64,000 bases of DNA from Stenotrophomonas_A sp035629025 (lineage in GTDB: Bacteria; Pseudomonadota; Gammaproteobacteria; Xanthomonadales; Xanthomonadaceae). This document shows, piece by piece, positions 35,919-45,380 of this stretch. The DNA is taken from the NCBI GenBank assembly GCA_035629025.1, contig DASPIU010000059.1:1-64000 (forward strand), in the 5' to 3' direction. The translations under genes and the position numbers were made by a program. The notes under the pieces were generated by a model. It saw nothing but the letters and a program-made list of their open reading frames with translations. It was not told the origin of the DNA and did not search any database. Numbering within the stretch: the first letter of the stretch is position 1; every line of letters starts with the position of its first letter.

Positions 35919-38900
35919 TCAGAACACGTAGCTCAGCTTCAGCGTGCCGGTATTGGCCTGGTAGTGGTCGGCGAACTCGCCGTTGTATTCCAGCTTCACG
36001 TCCAGGTGCTCGCTGGCCTTCATGTCCACGCCGGCGCTGGCCTTCAGACGCTCCTGCGGCAGGTCGGTATTGATGTGGAAGGTGCCCTTGCTCGGATCGC
36101 CTTCGACAAAGCTCATGTCCGCCCCGATGTTGTCGGCGCTGTAGAACGCACCACCCACGCCACCGTATACCTGCAGAGTGCGATCCTTGCCCAGGTCGAA
36201 GCGGCCACCGGCTTCCAGCATCGGCGCGGCGGAGAACACGGTCTGGTCGGAAGACTTGACCTGCAGGCTCAGTTCACCCGCGCCCTGCTCGGTGTAGCTG
36301 CCCGATTCCAGACGCGTGGCATGCAGGTCCACATACGGCTTGAGGTACCAGTCGGCGAACGGAATCTGCCGGGCAATGCGCGCGTGCAGGCCGATGTGGC
36401 TCACGTCGAACTGCGAAGTCGCATGCCGGTCCACGCTGCTGAACAGCAGGTGGCGATCGGAGTCGTAGCTCATGCTGCCGCCATCCAGCGCGCCGGACAC
36501 CAGCCAGTCGCCCATCTGGTGCTTGGCGATCACGCCCACCGACCAGCCCTTGCCATCCAGGCTGCCGTCCACGCTGTGGCTGTCCAGGTCGCTGCGGTCA
36601 TAGGACACCGAACCGCCGAGGAACCAGTCATTGCCCACCTCGCGCTGCCCACCGAACTGCACCGACTGGCCCTTCTGCTGGTAGCCGATGCTGCTGCTGG
36701 TCGCTTCGTGATCGGCGTCGCCGGCGATCACGCGCACCCAGCCGCAGTCGTGCTCGCGCAGCGTGGTGTCGTTGCCGTCGAACTGCGGGCAGCTGTTCAT
36801 GCGCTCGACGAAGGCCTGGCTGGCCACCAGGTGGCTGGCACTGGCCGCCTGCGCGCCTTCGCTGCCCAGGTTCTCCAGGGCCACGATGTAGCCGCCCATG
36901 TACTTGATCGTGGACAGGTTGGCATAGGTCTGCGCCATGGTGTCGCCGGCGGTCGCGGTGAAGTTGTTCTCCAGGTTCGTGGCCGTCTGCAGCAGATTGC
37001 CGCCAAGGTCACCGGCGTTGGCCTGCCACACCAACTGCGACTTCGGCGTGACCAGGAAATCGCCCTGGCCATCGTTGACGCCGGAATAGGAGAACAGGAA
37101 GTTGCCGGTGTCCACCACATTGACCTGGCTGCCCATGACGAAGGCGTTCAACGGCAGGGTCGGAATCGGCAGCAGTCGCGTCGGCGACAGTACGATCGTG
37201 CCGCCGGTCAGCGTGGTGGTCCCCTGGACATACAGCGGCGCGATGTTGTGCTCGAAGTCGATCGCGGTTTCGATCGTGCCACTGTTGTTTAGGTTGCCGG
37301 TGATGGTGCTGGTGGCCAGCGAACCGGAGTTGAACCCATTGACGATCAGCGTGCCGCTGTTGTTGACCGTGCCCACGGTGCTGGAGACATCCGTGCCCCA
37401 GGTGCCCGAGTTGTTCAGCGTACCCCGCGCGCCGATGTTGACGTTGCCGTACAGCGAACCGCCGGTGTTGTTGTCGACCACCGCGAACTGCTGGTCGGCG
37501 GCGTTCAGATCCTCGACCTGCACCGCCGTGCCGCTGACCACGTTGCCGGACGCATCAACCGGCGCGACCATGCCCGTATTCTGCATCGAGCCGTTGCCGT
37601 TCTGGTTGTAGCGGCCACTGAACACGACCACCGGTGCGCTGGCGTTGCCCAGGATCTTGCCGCCATTGTTCTGCACGAACACATCGGAGTTGTCACCGTT
37701 GTCCCAGTGGCCCTCGGAGTTGGTGAAGATCGCGCTGGAACCATTGCCCATCGCCTGGATGGTGCCGTTGTTGTTGGTGATGTTGATGCTGCCGGCATAG
37801 CCGGTGCCCTGCGTCGAACCCAGCATCACCCCGGAGGTGGTGGCGAACAGGCCGCCGCCGCCGCCCACGCTCTGGGCGAAGATCGCCGGCGCGTTGGCGC
37901 CCTTGGTCAGCACCTCGTAGCCATTGACGGTGACCGCCACGGCGCCGCCGTTGCCGGCGCGGTTGACGGCCGGGCCGGTCTCGGAGCCTTCGTCCAGCGG
38001 GAAGATCTTGTAGGCACCACCAGCGGCCAGGTCGCCGCCGAGAATGCCGCCGCCACCGATGCTCTGGGCCAGGATGCCGTAGGCGCCGTCGCCACTGGTC
38101 ACCACATCACCGTTGACATTGACCGTAACGCTGCCCGCATTGCCGCCCATCGTGGCGTAGACCTTGTTGCCGTAGTTGTCGGTCCCGGCGAACGGGTCGC
38201 TCGTGTTGAAGGTCAACCCGGCCACCCAGCCGCCGCCGCCGCCAATGCTCTGCGCCAGGATGCCGTGCGCATTGCGCCCCTTGGTGTTGAAGCTGGCGGT
38301 TTGCGACTGCACCAGCACATTGCCACCCTTGCCGCAGGCGCTGAACAGGTTCTGCCCGCCGTTGGACGCCGCACCGCAGGCGTTAGTCGGCGTGGTCACG
38401 CCGCCCACGGTCAGGCCGATCTGGCTGCCGCTGGCATCGAGCGTGGGATCGCTGCTGCCTACGCTGTAGCCGGCCGCATTGGCGGTGGTGTGGAGGACGA
38501 ACAGATCGCCGCCGCCACCACCGACGCTCTGTGCCAGCACGCCGACCGAGTCGTTGCCCGCGGTGTTGATATACGAGCTCTGGCCATTGGCGCCGATCGC
38601 GTGCATGACCACGATCTGGCCGCCGTCACCGGTGCTGCCACCATCACCGCCCAGGGTCAGGGCCAGCGGCGTGCCGCCGGTGGCGTAGCTGCTGGCGGTC
38701 ATCGCGCCATGGCCACCGCCGCCGCCCACGCTCTGCGCAAAGATGCCGGCGCTGGCGTCGCCCTGGGTCGAGATCACGCCACCGGTGTTGTACGCATCCA
38801 CTTCGCCACCGCCGCCGTCGTTGGCCACGCGGCCACCAATGGTCACGGTGCCGCCGGTGGGCAGCGGGCCGGTGGCCTTGATCGTGGAGACCTGCATCGC

Positions 38901-41900
38901 GCCGGCGTCACCGCCGCCACCACCGACGCTCTGCGCGAACATGCCGGCCGACAGCGGCCCGGAGGTGAGCAGCGTGCCGCCCGTGTTGTTGACCGAGACC
39001 TGGCCGCCATCGCCGATGGTGGTGCCCTTGGCGTGGCCGCCGGCACCCGAGCCGCCGCCGGCGCCCATGTTCACCGTCGCGCTGCCGGAAGTGGCATCGG
39101 CCGGATCATTCTTCAGGCTGGCCGCATACGCCATGTAATCGGAAGCGATCGCTTCCAGCGTGCCGGCGTCGAACTTGCTCCAGTCTCCCGACTGCAGTGC
39201 CTGCACGCCGCCGTAGTCCTGCAGGTTGTTCTTCAGCGTGGTCGAGTTGGCCAGCCAGTCGGCCAGGGTGGCGGTGTTGGACGGCAGGCCGGCGGTGGTC
39301 GCCTGACCGGCCTTGCCGCCGCCGCCACCGATCGACTGCGCGTAGATCGCCGAGGCGTCGCCGCCGTAGGTCACGATGTTGCCGGTGTTGTTGACCTGGG
39401 CCAGGCTGCCGTTGGCACCGCTGCCGGCCTCGCCGCCGACGCTGATGACCTCGGCCTGCTTGCTGCCCGAGCCCTTGGCCGTGCCGCCGGCCGCGGCGCC
39501 GCCGCCACCGCCCACGGCCTGCGCAAACACGCCCTTGGCCCCGTCGCCGATGGTGAGGATGTTGCCGTCGTTATGGACGTACACCGGGCCGGCCGCCGCG
39601 CCGTTGCCACCGCTGCCGCCCACTGACAGCGAGAGCGAAGCGGTGTCGTCGGACTTCTGCCCGACAAAACGCGTGTCGCTGGCGCCGGTGCCGCCGTGGC
39701 CGCCGCCGCCACCCACGCTCTGCGCGAAGATGCCGGCCGCATCGTTGCCGGCGGTGAAGATGAAGCTGCCCGCGTCGTTATAGGCGCGCACCTGTCCGCC
39801 ACTGCCGCCCTGCCCACCCTGGCCGCCGACGTCAACGGCCACATTGATCGAATCGCCCACCGCACCGGCGGTAATGGCCTGCGCGCTGGAATCGCCGCCA
39901 GCGCCACCGCCGCCACCGATGCTCTGCGCGAGCATGCCGTGCGCCGCCGCACCACTGGTCATGATCAGGCCAGAGTTGTCGGCGCCGACATTGCCGACCT
40001 GCGCGCCATCGCCGCCCTTGCCGCCCACGCCGACCGAGATGGTGATGTTGGGAACGCCTTGGTCCACGGCCAGCGTGTAGGCGTCGGCCTTGCTCATGCC
40101 GCCGTTGCCGCCGCCGTCGCTGATGCTCTGCGCTTCCAGACCCCAGGCATCGCCGCCGGAGGTAAGGATCTGCCCGGCATTGGTCGCCTGCACGTCGCCG
40201 GCGGTGCCGCCATTGCCGCCGCTGCCGCCCACGCCGACATTGATGTTGAGCGCGGAGCTGGCGCTCAGTGCCACGGCCGAGCCGCCGTCACCGCCACCGC
40301 CGCCGACGGCCTGGCCGACCACGCCCTTGGCATGGTCGCCGGTCGTGGAGACGATGCCGTTGTTGTAGATGGTGACCTGGTTGGTGCCCTGGGTACCGGC
40401 CGAACCGCCGCTGCCACCGCTGCCGCCGACGGCGTAGTTGAAGATGCCAATCGAGGTATTGGACGCGCTGCCGCCGCTGCCGCCACCACCGCCGATGCTC
40501 TGCGCCACCATCGCGCTGGAACGCGCGCCCTTGGTGGAAATCACGAAACCGGTCTGCGGTGCGCCATTGCTGCCGCCATTGGCGGTGCCGTTGTTGAGGG
40601 TGACCAGGCTACCGGTGCCGCCGGATTCGCCGTCGCCGCCGATGGCGACGCCGCCGATCAGCGACCCGGTCTGCATCGAACCGCCCGCGCCACCGCCACC
40701 GCCCACGCTCTGCGCGACGATGCCCATCGAATCATTGCCGGCGGTCTTGATCAGCGAGGTCGGCGAGGTCGCGGTCCACTCGGTCATGCCGACCTGCACC
40801 ACGCCGCCGTCGCCGCCCGGCCCGCCCTTGCCGCCGCCATGCGACCACAGCCCGGCCGTGCCCGCGCCATTGCCACCAGCGCCGCCCACGCTCTGCGCCA
40901 GCACGCCAGCAGCGGCAAAGCCGGTGGTGGTGATATTGGTGCTGCCCAGGGCGACCTGGACCTCGCCACCGCTGCCGGCGGTGCCGCCGGCTGCTTCGTG
41001 GGTGTTGCCGCCATCGCCAAAGCCGCCCAGGCCACCGGCGCCGCCCAGGCTCTGCGCCTGGATGCCGGCCGCCATCACCGCCGCCTGCGCGGTATTGCCG
41101 TTCGCATCGATCGGCACCGTCGCGCCGGTGGCCGCGTAATCGGCACCGATCGCCTTGATGTTCGGCGCCGTGCCGCCGCTCTGCCCGGTCTGGATATGCA
41201 CCAGCCCGCCGTTGCCGCCCGCGCCGCCAGTGCCGCCAAAGCTGTCGGCGGCGTAGGCATTGGTACCGGCACCGCCTTCGCCGCCCTGCGACACCGCGAC
41301 AATCGCCGCGCCGGCCGAGGTCACATTGCCCTGCTCCAGGTTGTAGCTGATCGTGCCGCCGTTGCCGCCGGCGCCACCGGTCGCGCCGGTGACCTTGTCG
41401 CCGGTGGCCAGCGCATCGCCCAGCGGCTGCGCCGCGTTGCCGCCGTTGGCGGTCAGCAGGACCGCGGTGGTGCCCGGCGTGGTGCCGTTCCAACCATTGG
41501 TGCTCCAGATGGAGCCTTGCTGGGTCAGGGTGACGCCGGCGCTGTCGCCGCCGTGCCCGGGCTGGCCGGGGATCGCCGAGTTGAGCTGATCGCCGGCCGT
41601 GCCGCCCTGCCCGCCCGTAGCGGACAGCACGATGGCGGCCGGGCCGGTGCTGCCGCTGACCACGGCCGTGCCCGGCTGCAGCTCCAGCGACACCGCACCA
41701 GAGGTGCCACCGGCACCGCCGTAGCTGTCGTCACCGTCCAGGCCGGTGCCGCCGGTGCCGCCGGTGCTGACCAGCAGGATGCTCGGCGCCGCCGCGCTGC
41801 TGCCGACGACCATGCCATCGCCCAGATGGATGTCGATGTCCGACGGCGTGCCGCCGGTGCTGCTGGACTGGTCCGGGGCGGTCGAGCCCTGGTTGGTCTC

Positions 41901-42059
41901 GGTGATGGCGCCAGTATTGGGGGCGGGAATCGACGCGGCCGAGGCCAGGCCGGGCGCGCCGGCCATGGCGATGGCCTGGACCAGCGCCAGCGAAAGGACG
42001 TGCCGGCGGGCAGAAGCAATAGATCGCGATGCCGCGGACTGCGGGAAGAAGTTGTTCAT
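35919..42059 (-). CDS. second giant glycine-rich type V autotransporter with 'AQSVGGGGG' repeats
   Basis: 2046 residues from ATG 42059; an in-frame TTG 15 bases upstream is less likely. Signal peptide to about residue 38 (ASA). About 17 imperfect units follow, each with a strand such as GIVAQSVGGGGGAGG and a VSVNNTGG-type segment, then a beta-helix tail (NNSGTW, NNSGTL, NNSGTI) and a C-terminal barrel of about 270 residues with a conserved CGWVRV entry, ending in YVF. It is a paralogue of the protein at 8362-14460 in design and length but clearly diverged. It has the same FNR-type box. One unit carries a long insert with two cysteines (NACGAASNGG, FSACGKGG). Surface adhesin role is inferred. 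Confidence 0.9.
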   Translation of the reverse strand: MNNFFPQSAASRSIASARRHVLSLALVQAIAMAGAPGLASAASIPAPNTGAITETNQGSTAPDQSSSTGGTPSDIDIHLGDGMVVGSSAAAPSILLVSTGGTGGTGLDGDDSYGGAGGTSGAVSLELQPGTAVVSGSTGPAAIVLSATGGQGGTAGDQLNSAIPGQPGHGGDSAGVTLTQQGSIWSTNGWNGTTPGTTAVLLTANGGNAAQPLGDALATGDKVTGATGGAGGNGGTISYNLEQGNVTSAGAAIVAVSQGGEGGAGTNAYAADSFGGTGGAGGNGGLVHIQTGQSGGTAPNIKAIGADYAATGATVPIDANGNTAQAAVMAAGIQAQSLGGAGGLGGFGDGGNTHEAAGGTAGSGGEVQVALGSTNITTTGFAAAGVLAQSVGGAGGNGAGTAGLWSHGGGKGGPGGDGGVVQVGMTEWTATSPTSLIKTAGNDSMGIVAQSVGGGGGAGGSMQTGSLIGGVAIGGDGESGGTGSLVTLNNGTANGGSNGAPQTGFVISTKGARSSAMVAQSIGGGGGSGGSASNTSIGIFNYAVGGSGGSGGSAGTQGTNQVTIYNNGIVSTTGDHAKGVVGQAVGGGGGDGGSAVALSASSALNINVGVGGSGGNGGTAGDVQATNAGQILTSGGDAWGLEAQSISDGGGNGGMSKADAYTLAVDQGVPNITISVGVGGKGGDGAQVGNVGADNSGLIMTSGAAAHGMLAQSIGGGGGAGGDSSAQAITAGAVGDSINVAVDVGGQGGQGGSGGQVRAYNDAGSFIFTAGNDAAGIFAQSVGGGGGHGGTGASDTRFVGQKSDDTASLSLSVGGSGGNGAAAGPVYVHNDGNILTIGDGAKGVFAQAVGGGGGAAAGGTAKGSGSKQAEVISVGGEAGSGANGSLAQVNNTGNIVTYGGDASAIYAQSIGGGGGKAGQATTAGLPSNTATLADWLANSTTLKNNLQDYGGVQALQSGDWSKFDAGTLEAIASDYMAYAASLKNDPADATSGSATVNMGAGGGSGAGGHAKGTTIGDGGQVSVNNTGGTLLTSGPLSAGMFAQSVGGGGGDAGAMQVSTIKATGPLPTGGTVTIGGRVANDGGGGEVDAYNTGGVISTQGDASAGIFAQSVGGGGGHGAMTASSYATGGTPLALTLGGDGGSTGDGGQIVVMHAIGANGQSSYINTAGNDSVGVLAQSVGGGGGDLFVLHTTANAAGYSVGSSDPTLDASGSQIGLTVGGVTTPTNACGAASNGGQNLFSACGKGGNVLVQSQTASFNTKGRNAHGILAQSIGGGGGWVAGLTFNTSDPFAGTDNYGNKVYATMGGNAGSVTVNVNGDVVTSGDGAYGILAQSIGGGGILGGDLAAGGAYKIFPLDEGSETGPAVNRAGNGGAVAVTVNGYEVLTKGANAPAIFAQSVGGGGGLFATTSGVMLGSTQGTGYAGSINITNNNGTIQAMGNGSSAIFTNSEGHWDNGDNSDVFVQNNGGKILGNASAPVVVFSGRYNQNGNGSMQNTGMVAPVDASGNVVSGTAVQVEDLNAADQQFAVVDNNTGGSLYGNVNIGARGTLNNSGTWGTDVSSTVGTVNNSGTLIVNGFNSGSLATSTITGNLNNSGTIETAIDFEHNIAPLYVQGTTTLTGGTIVLSPTRLLPIPTLPLNAFVMGSQVNVVDTGNFLFSYSGVNDGQGDFLVTPKSQLVWQANAGDLGGNLLQTATNLENNFTATAGDTMAQTYANLSTIKYMGGYIVALENLGSEGAQAASASHLVASQAFVERMNSCPQFDGNDTTLREHDCGWVRVIAGDADHEATSSSIGYQQKGQSVQFGGQREVGNDWFLGGSVSYDRSDLDSHSVDGSLDGKGWSVGVIAKHQMGDWLVSGALDGGSMSYDSDRHLLFSSVDRHATSQFDVSHIGLHARIARQIPFADWYLKPYVDLHATRLESGSYTEQGAGELSLQVKSSDQTVFSAAPMLEAGGRFDLGKDRTLQVYGGVGGAFYSADNIGADMSFVEGDPSKGTFHINTDLPQERLKASAGVDMKASEHLDVKLEYNGEFADHYQANTGTLKLSYVF

Positions 42060-42125
42060 GGGTAGTCTCGCCAAGGGGTGGTGGAGCGGGATGGCGCAAG
42101 ACTAGGGACCGGGGACGCGGCCCTC

Positions 42126-42139
42126 TTGACCTGGATCAA
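42126..42139 (-). promoter_or_regulatory. FNR/CRP-family box before the second giant autotransporter
   Basis: TTGAC-CTGG-ATCAA on the plus strand (TTGATCCAGGTCAA towards the gene), ending 66 bases before ATG 42059. A -10-like TAGTCT lies 35 bases after the box start. The site is also 143 bases upstream of the divergent diguanylate cyclase gene. Confidence 0.7.
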
Positions 42140-42282
42140 GTCGGTACCGAAGGCCCTGGTTGGATACAGCGGCGAGATAGGTTCGTGCGCGGCGTGTGCA
42201 CAACGCCCTCACCCGCGCGAACACAACCGCCACGAGCAGTCGGGCTAAGCTTGGCTACCGGCCCTTGCCAGACCCCAACGCC

Positions 42283-43770
42283 ATGCGCCACAGGCCCAGC
42301 GCCCCGGGACTTTCCCGCGGCCGCCGCAGGAACCAGACCGCACAACGCGTGGTGTTGCACGTGTTCCTCACGACCGCCTGGGTGCTGCTGGGCGCAACCC
42401 AGTACTGGTCGGCGATCTCCGACCGCGACAGTGCCATCCGCGCCACCCAGGCGACCGTGCTCAACCTGGCGTCGTCGCTGGCCCAGCACGCCGGCGACAC
42501 CTTCGAGATCGCCGACACCGTGCTCTCCGGGCTGGCGTGGTGGGGCCGCGACGTCGGAATGCAGGACGAGCCCTTGAGTCGCTTCCTGGCCGCGGAGGCC
42601 GGCCGGTCCGAGCGCATCCACGGCCTGTGCGTCTACGACGCGGATGGGCGTTGGGTCGGTTCGTCGCTGCCGGTGACTCCGACCCTGCTGAACAACAGCG
42701 ACCGCGAATACTTCCAGCATCACCTGCACAACGATGACGACGCCCCTTACATCGGGCCGCCGATCCGCAGCCGCTCCGATGGCAGCTGGATTCTCACCTT
42801 GAGCCGGCGGCTGGAAGACCGGCAAGGCCGGTTCGCCGGTGTGGCGCTGGCAACGATTCAGCTGGAGTATTTCGAGCGCTACTACCGCGGCTTCAACGTG
42901 GGCAGCGAGGGAACCATCGGCATGACCGACCTGCGCGGCGATGTTCTGGTCCGGATTCCCGATGGGGCGCAGCGCAGCATTCGAGACACCGAAGTGTTCC
43001 GGCTGATGCGCTCGAAGCAGCGCGGTGCGATTACCTACAGCTCGCCGATAGACGGCATCCCGCGAATCTCCGGCTTTGCCACCGCGCCAGGTTTTCCGCT
43101 GCAGATTCTTGCTGGCTTCTCACAGAGAGAGGCGCTGAAGTCATGGCGGCATGCGGCGCGGCAGCGCGTGGTGATCACCGTGCTGGGCGTGGCCCTGCTG
43201 CTGGGCGCGGGCATCTGGCTGGACTTGCAGCTCAAGCGTGCCCATCGCAATGAGCGGCTGCTGGCTGAGCAGGCGCAGGTTGATGGGCTGACCGGCATTG
43301 CCAACCGCCGCACGCTGGACCGCGGCCTGGCGCTGCGCGTGCAGGAGGCGAGCAGCCAGGCGCGGGCGCTGTCGCTATTGATGATCGATGTCGACTACTT
43401 CAAGCGCTACAACGATACCTATGGCCACGCGCAGGGCGATGAATGTCTGAAGCGCATTGCGCAGATGCTCGAAGACAACACGCGGGAGCTGGACCTGGTC
43501 GCACGCTATGGCGGCGAGGAATTTGCGGTGGTGCTGTCGGATTGCGATCTGGAAACGGCGACTGCGCAGGCAGCGCGGCTATGCGATGCGGCGCGTGCGC
43601 TGGCGTTGCCGCATGCGGCGAGTGAGGTGGCGGATGTGGTGACGCTGAGCATCGGCGTGGCGGCAATGGAGCGTGGGCAGAGTTTTACGCCGGTTGAGCT
43701 GGTGGCTCGGGCTGATCTGGCGTTGTATGCGGCCAAGCAGGCGGGGCGGGATCGGTGGAGTGCGGGGTAG
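42283..43770 (+). CDS. membrane diguanylate cyclase with periplasmic Cache-type sensor
   Basis: 495 residues from ATG 42283. A first membrane segment (about 24-44), an extracytoplasmic sensor of about 250 residues with dCACHE-like features (GLCVYDADGRWVGSS, DREYFQHHL, GPPIRSRSDGSWILTLSRRL), a second membrane segment (about 304-324) and a GGDEF domain (about 335-490). The active site is YGGEEF (about 410), so it should make cyclic di-GMP. The inhibitory site RxxD is present five residues before it (RELDLVARYGGEEF), predicting product feedback. It diverges from the giant autotransporter, so adhesion may be linked to c-di-GMP. Confidence 0.92.
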   Translation: MRHRPSAPGLSRGRRRNQTAQRVVLHVFLTTAWVLLGATQYWSAISDRDSAIRATQATVLNLASSLAQHAGDTFEIADTVLSGLAWWGRDVGMQDEPLSRFLAAEAGRSERIHGLCVYDADGRWVGSSLPVTPTLLNNSDREYFQHHLHNDDDAPYIGPPIRSRSDGSWILTLSRRLEDRQGRFAGVALATIQLEYFERYYRGFNVGSEGTIGMTDLRGDVLVRIPDGAQRSIRDTEVFRLMRSKQRGAITYSSPIDGIPRISGFATAPGFPLQILAGFSQREALKSWRHAARQRVVITVLGVALLLGAGIWLDLQLKRAHRNERLLAEQAQVDGLTGIANRRTLDRGLALRVQEASSQARALSLLMIDVDYFKRYNDTYGHAQGDECLKRIAQMLEDNTRELDLVARYGGEEFAVVLSDCDLETATAQAARLCDAARALALPHAASEVADVVTLSIGVAAMERGQSFTPVELVARADLALYAAKQAGRDRWSAG

Positions 43771-43800
43771 ACCGGGTAACAGCGGCAGCCACTTCAGAAC

Positions 43801-44244
43801 TCAGTGCGGAGGGACGCCAAGCCGGATTACTTTGCGCATTACGCCCAGGAAACCATCTCCAAACAAGACAGCAAAGATGGTGACTGTATAGAACACGATC
43901 AAAGCAAATGGGATTGCAAGTTGACCGATTGAGCGCTCACAGCCCGTACGCCAGATAAATATGGCCATGGCAACCAGCTCAAAGAGCAACGAACAGCCCA
44001 GCCAGAGTCGCACCCTCGACACACCAAGTCTGAAAATTCCGACTGACAGGCAATCGAATTTCGTATACACGAATAGCGCGAGAAGTGACAGGAATACGGA
44101 GTACAGGACTGCAGCCGAGTACTTTGTTATGGGGCATCCAGTGAGGTAGAGAAAGCCTGCAAGCGCATAGATGAGAAAGCCGGCCCCAGCTGCACCCAGC
44201 AGCTTCAGCGATGCAACCACCAGGGATTCAAACTGCACCGCCAT
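43801..44244 (-). CDS. small integral membrane protein, immunity-like
   Basis: 147 residues from ATG 44244 with an AGGTGA ribosome site. About four hydrophobic segments (near 12-30, 48-66, 82-100 and 115-140). The family is not recognised. It is the last gene of a same-strand run of about eleven small membrane or exported proteins. The short gap before it (44245-44370) has no clear gene. Inferred role: immunity protein of a lost or distant toxin. Confidence 0.55.
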   Translation of the reverse strand: MAVQFESLVVASLKLLGAAGAGFLIYALAGFLYLTGCPITKYSAAVLYSVFLSLLALFVYTKFDCLSVGIFRLGVSRVRLWLGCSLLFELVAMAIFIWRTGCERSIGQLAIPFALIVFYTVTIFAVLFGDGFLGVMRKVIRLGVPPH

Positions 44245-44370
44245 TGACTCACCTGTTCCTTTTGCGAGTTCCAGAACCCCTCGCCAAGTTCGAGGGTTCT
44301 GACGGCGCAGCTGCTGACAGGAAGTCTGGCGAGCGCGGCCCTGGCAGATGCGAGAAGCACACCATGGAAG

Positions 44371-44763
44371 CTAGCTGAGCCTATTAGACCGCACAAGCAC
44401 GAGCCACGGCATTGAGATCGATAAAGCAATGAAAGCATAAGCAACAGCGCTCCACTGATGCCTCCAAACACCCATTCCAAATAGATCATAAGGATACAGC
44501 ACAAGACTAACTGAAACCCCAAGTGCGGCACCAAGCGCCACGGACATCCAAGCCGGAAGTCTAGAGAGTGGAAACCCACATATGACCAATGCGACAGCAA
44601 CTTGAAGAAGCCCAATCACCAGCGTGCGGCCACCAAAAACCCACTGAAGCCATTCCGGGTAATTTGCACCAGAGAACAATCCACGCGGAAAGATGATTGG
44701 AACTAGCTTCTGAGCCGCCAGAAAAGCTGCTGCAAAAAGAATACATTTCAATGTCTTAGTCAT
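44371..44763 (-). CDS. small integral membrane protein, immunity-like
   Basis: 130 residues from ATG 44763; this start is chosen because it overlaps the stop of the preceding frame (ATGA) and opens directly into a hydrophobic helix (MTKTLKCILFAAAFLAAQ). About four membrane segments. The ATGA overlap with an effector-like fragment is the classical arrangement of a toxin tail and its immunity gene. Family not recognised. Confidence 0.55.
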   Translation of the reverse strand: MTKTLKCILFAAAFLAAQKLVPIIFPRGLFSGANYPEWLQWVFGGRTLVIGLLQVAVALVICGFPLSRLPAWMSVALGAALGVSVSLVLYPYDLFGMGVWRHQWSAVAYAFIALSISMPWLVLVRSNRLS

Positions 44764-45125
44764 ATTCCGCCAATGCCTGTCGCACTCACATCTGCGAATG
44801 GTGGGCCACCTGGCCAGCACGCATCCCCATCGCTATGCACCACGGTTACGTGCTGGCACCTTGCCGAAATGGCCCCGTGCCCACCGTTCTCGAGCAACGC
44901 GTATAGACCCACATGGCCATCCAGCGAAACGACGCCTCCTGGACGGGCTTGGTGCACATATTTGAGGCTAGGCCGCCACTGCATCGTCCAAGCGGCCTCG
45001 CGCACCGGGTGAAGAGACGTGAACCCATACGCGCTGCGACCGACATTGAGGTTGGCACTAAGCCACGCCAAAGCACCATCCAATCCCAACGGAGCAACGA
45101 AACCAACCGCCCCCACCATACGCAT
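44760..45125 (-). pseudogene. effector-like fragment, NlpC/P60-like, before a membrane immunity gene
   Basis: About 121 codons; an in-frame stop lies a few codons upstream, so the N-terminal part is missing or the gene is cut. Residues near the middle read ARPGGVVSLDGHVGLYALLENGG: Pro-Gly-Gly, a strand, then Gly-His-Val-Gly-Leu-Tyr, the pattern around the catalytic His of NlpC/P60 cell-wall peptidases. A catalytic Cys region is not visible. It overlaps the ATG of the next gene by four bases. Best read as the displaced C-terminal part of an amidase-type effector. Confidence 0.4.
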
Positions 45126-45131
45126 ATATGT

Positions 45132-45380
45132 TCAACGACCTTTTCCCTTCCCGACTCTATAGATGATGAACCAAACAAAGACCAATCCGGAAATAACCCA
45201 AAACCCACCGTAAATAACGCTTTGGCCAGTCTGGCCCAATAGCCTCACCAAGGCATTATTGAATTCGCAGCTAACACCACAAGGGCCAGGTGCGCTCATG
45301 CCTCCGACGACAGCGAACAGCCCATAGGCAGTGCATAGCAGCCCTAATAGGACGCCAAAAAACTTCACGAAAATCTTCAT
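45132..45380 (-). CDS. small two-helix membrane protein, immunity-like
   Basis: 82 residues from ATG 45380, overlapping the TGA of the upstream fragment (ATGA). Two membrane segments (about 3-27 and 57-75) flank a loop with two cysteines (PGPCGVSCEF). Family not recognised. Its size and coupling to a broken upstream frame match the other immunity-like genes of the array. Confidence 0.5.
   Translation of the reverse strand: MKIFVKFFGVLLGLLCTAYGLFAVVGGMSAPGPCGVSCEFNNALVRLLGQTGQSVIYGGFWVISGLVFVWFIIYRVGKGKGR

Noticed and set aside
37707..42065. Long plus-strand open frames under the second giant autotransporter
   Set aside because: Same effect as above; repeat-driven absence of stops, no start context.
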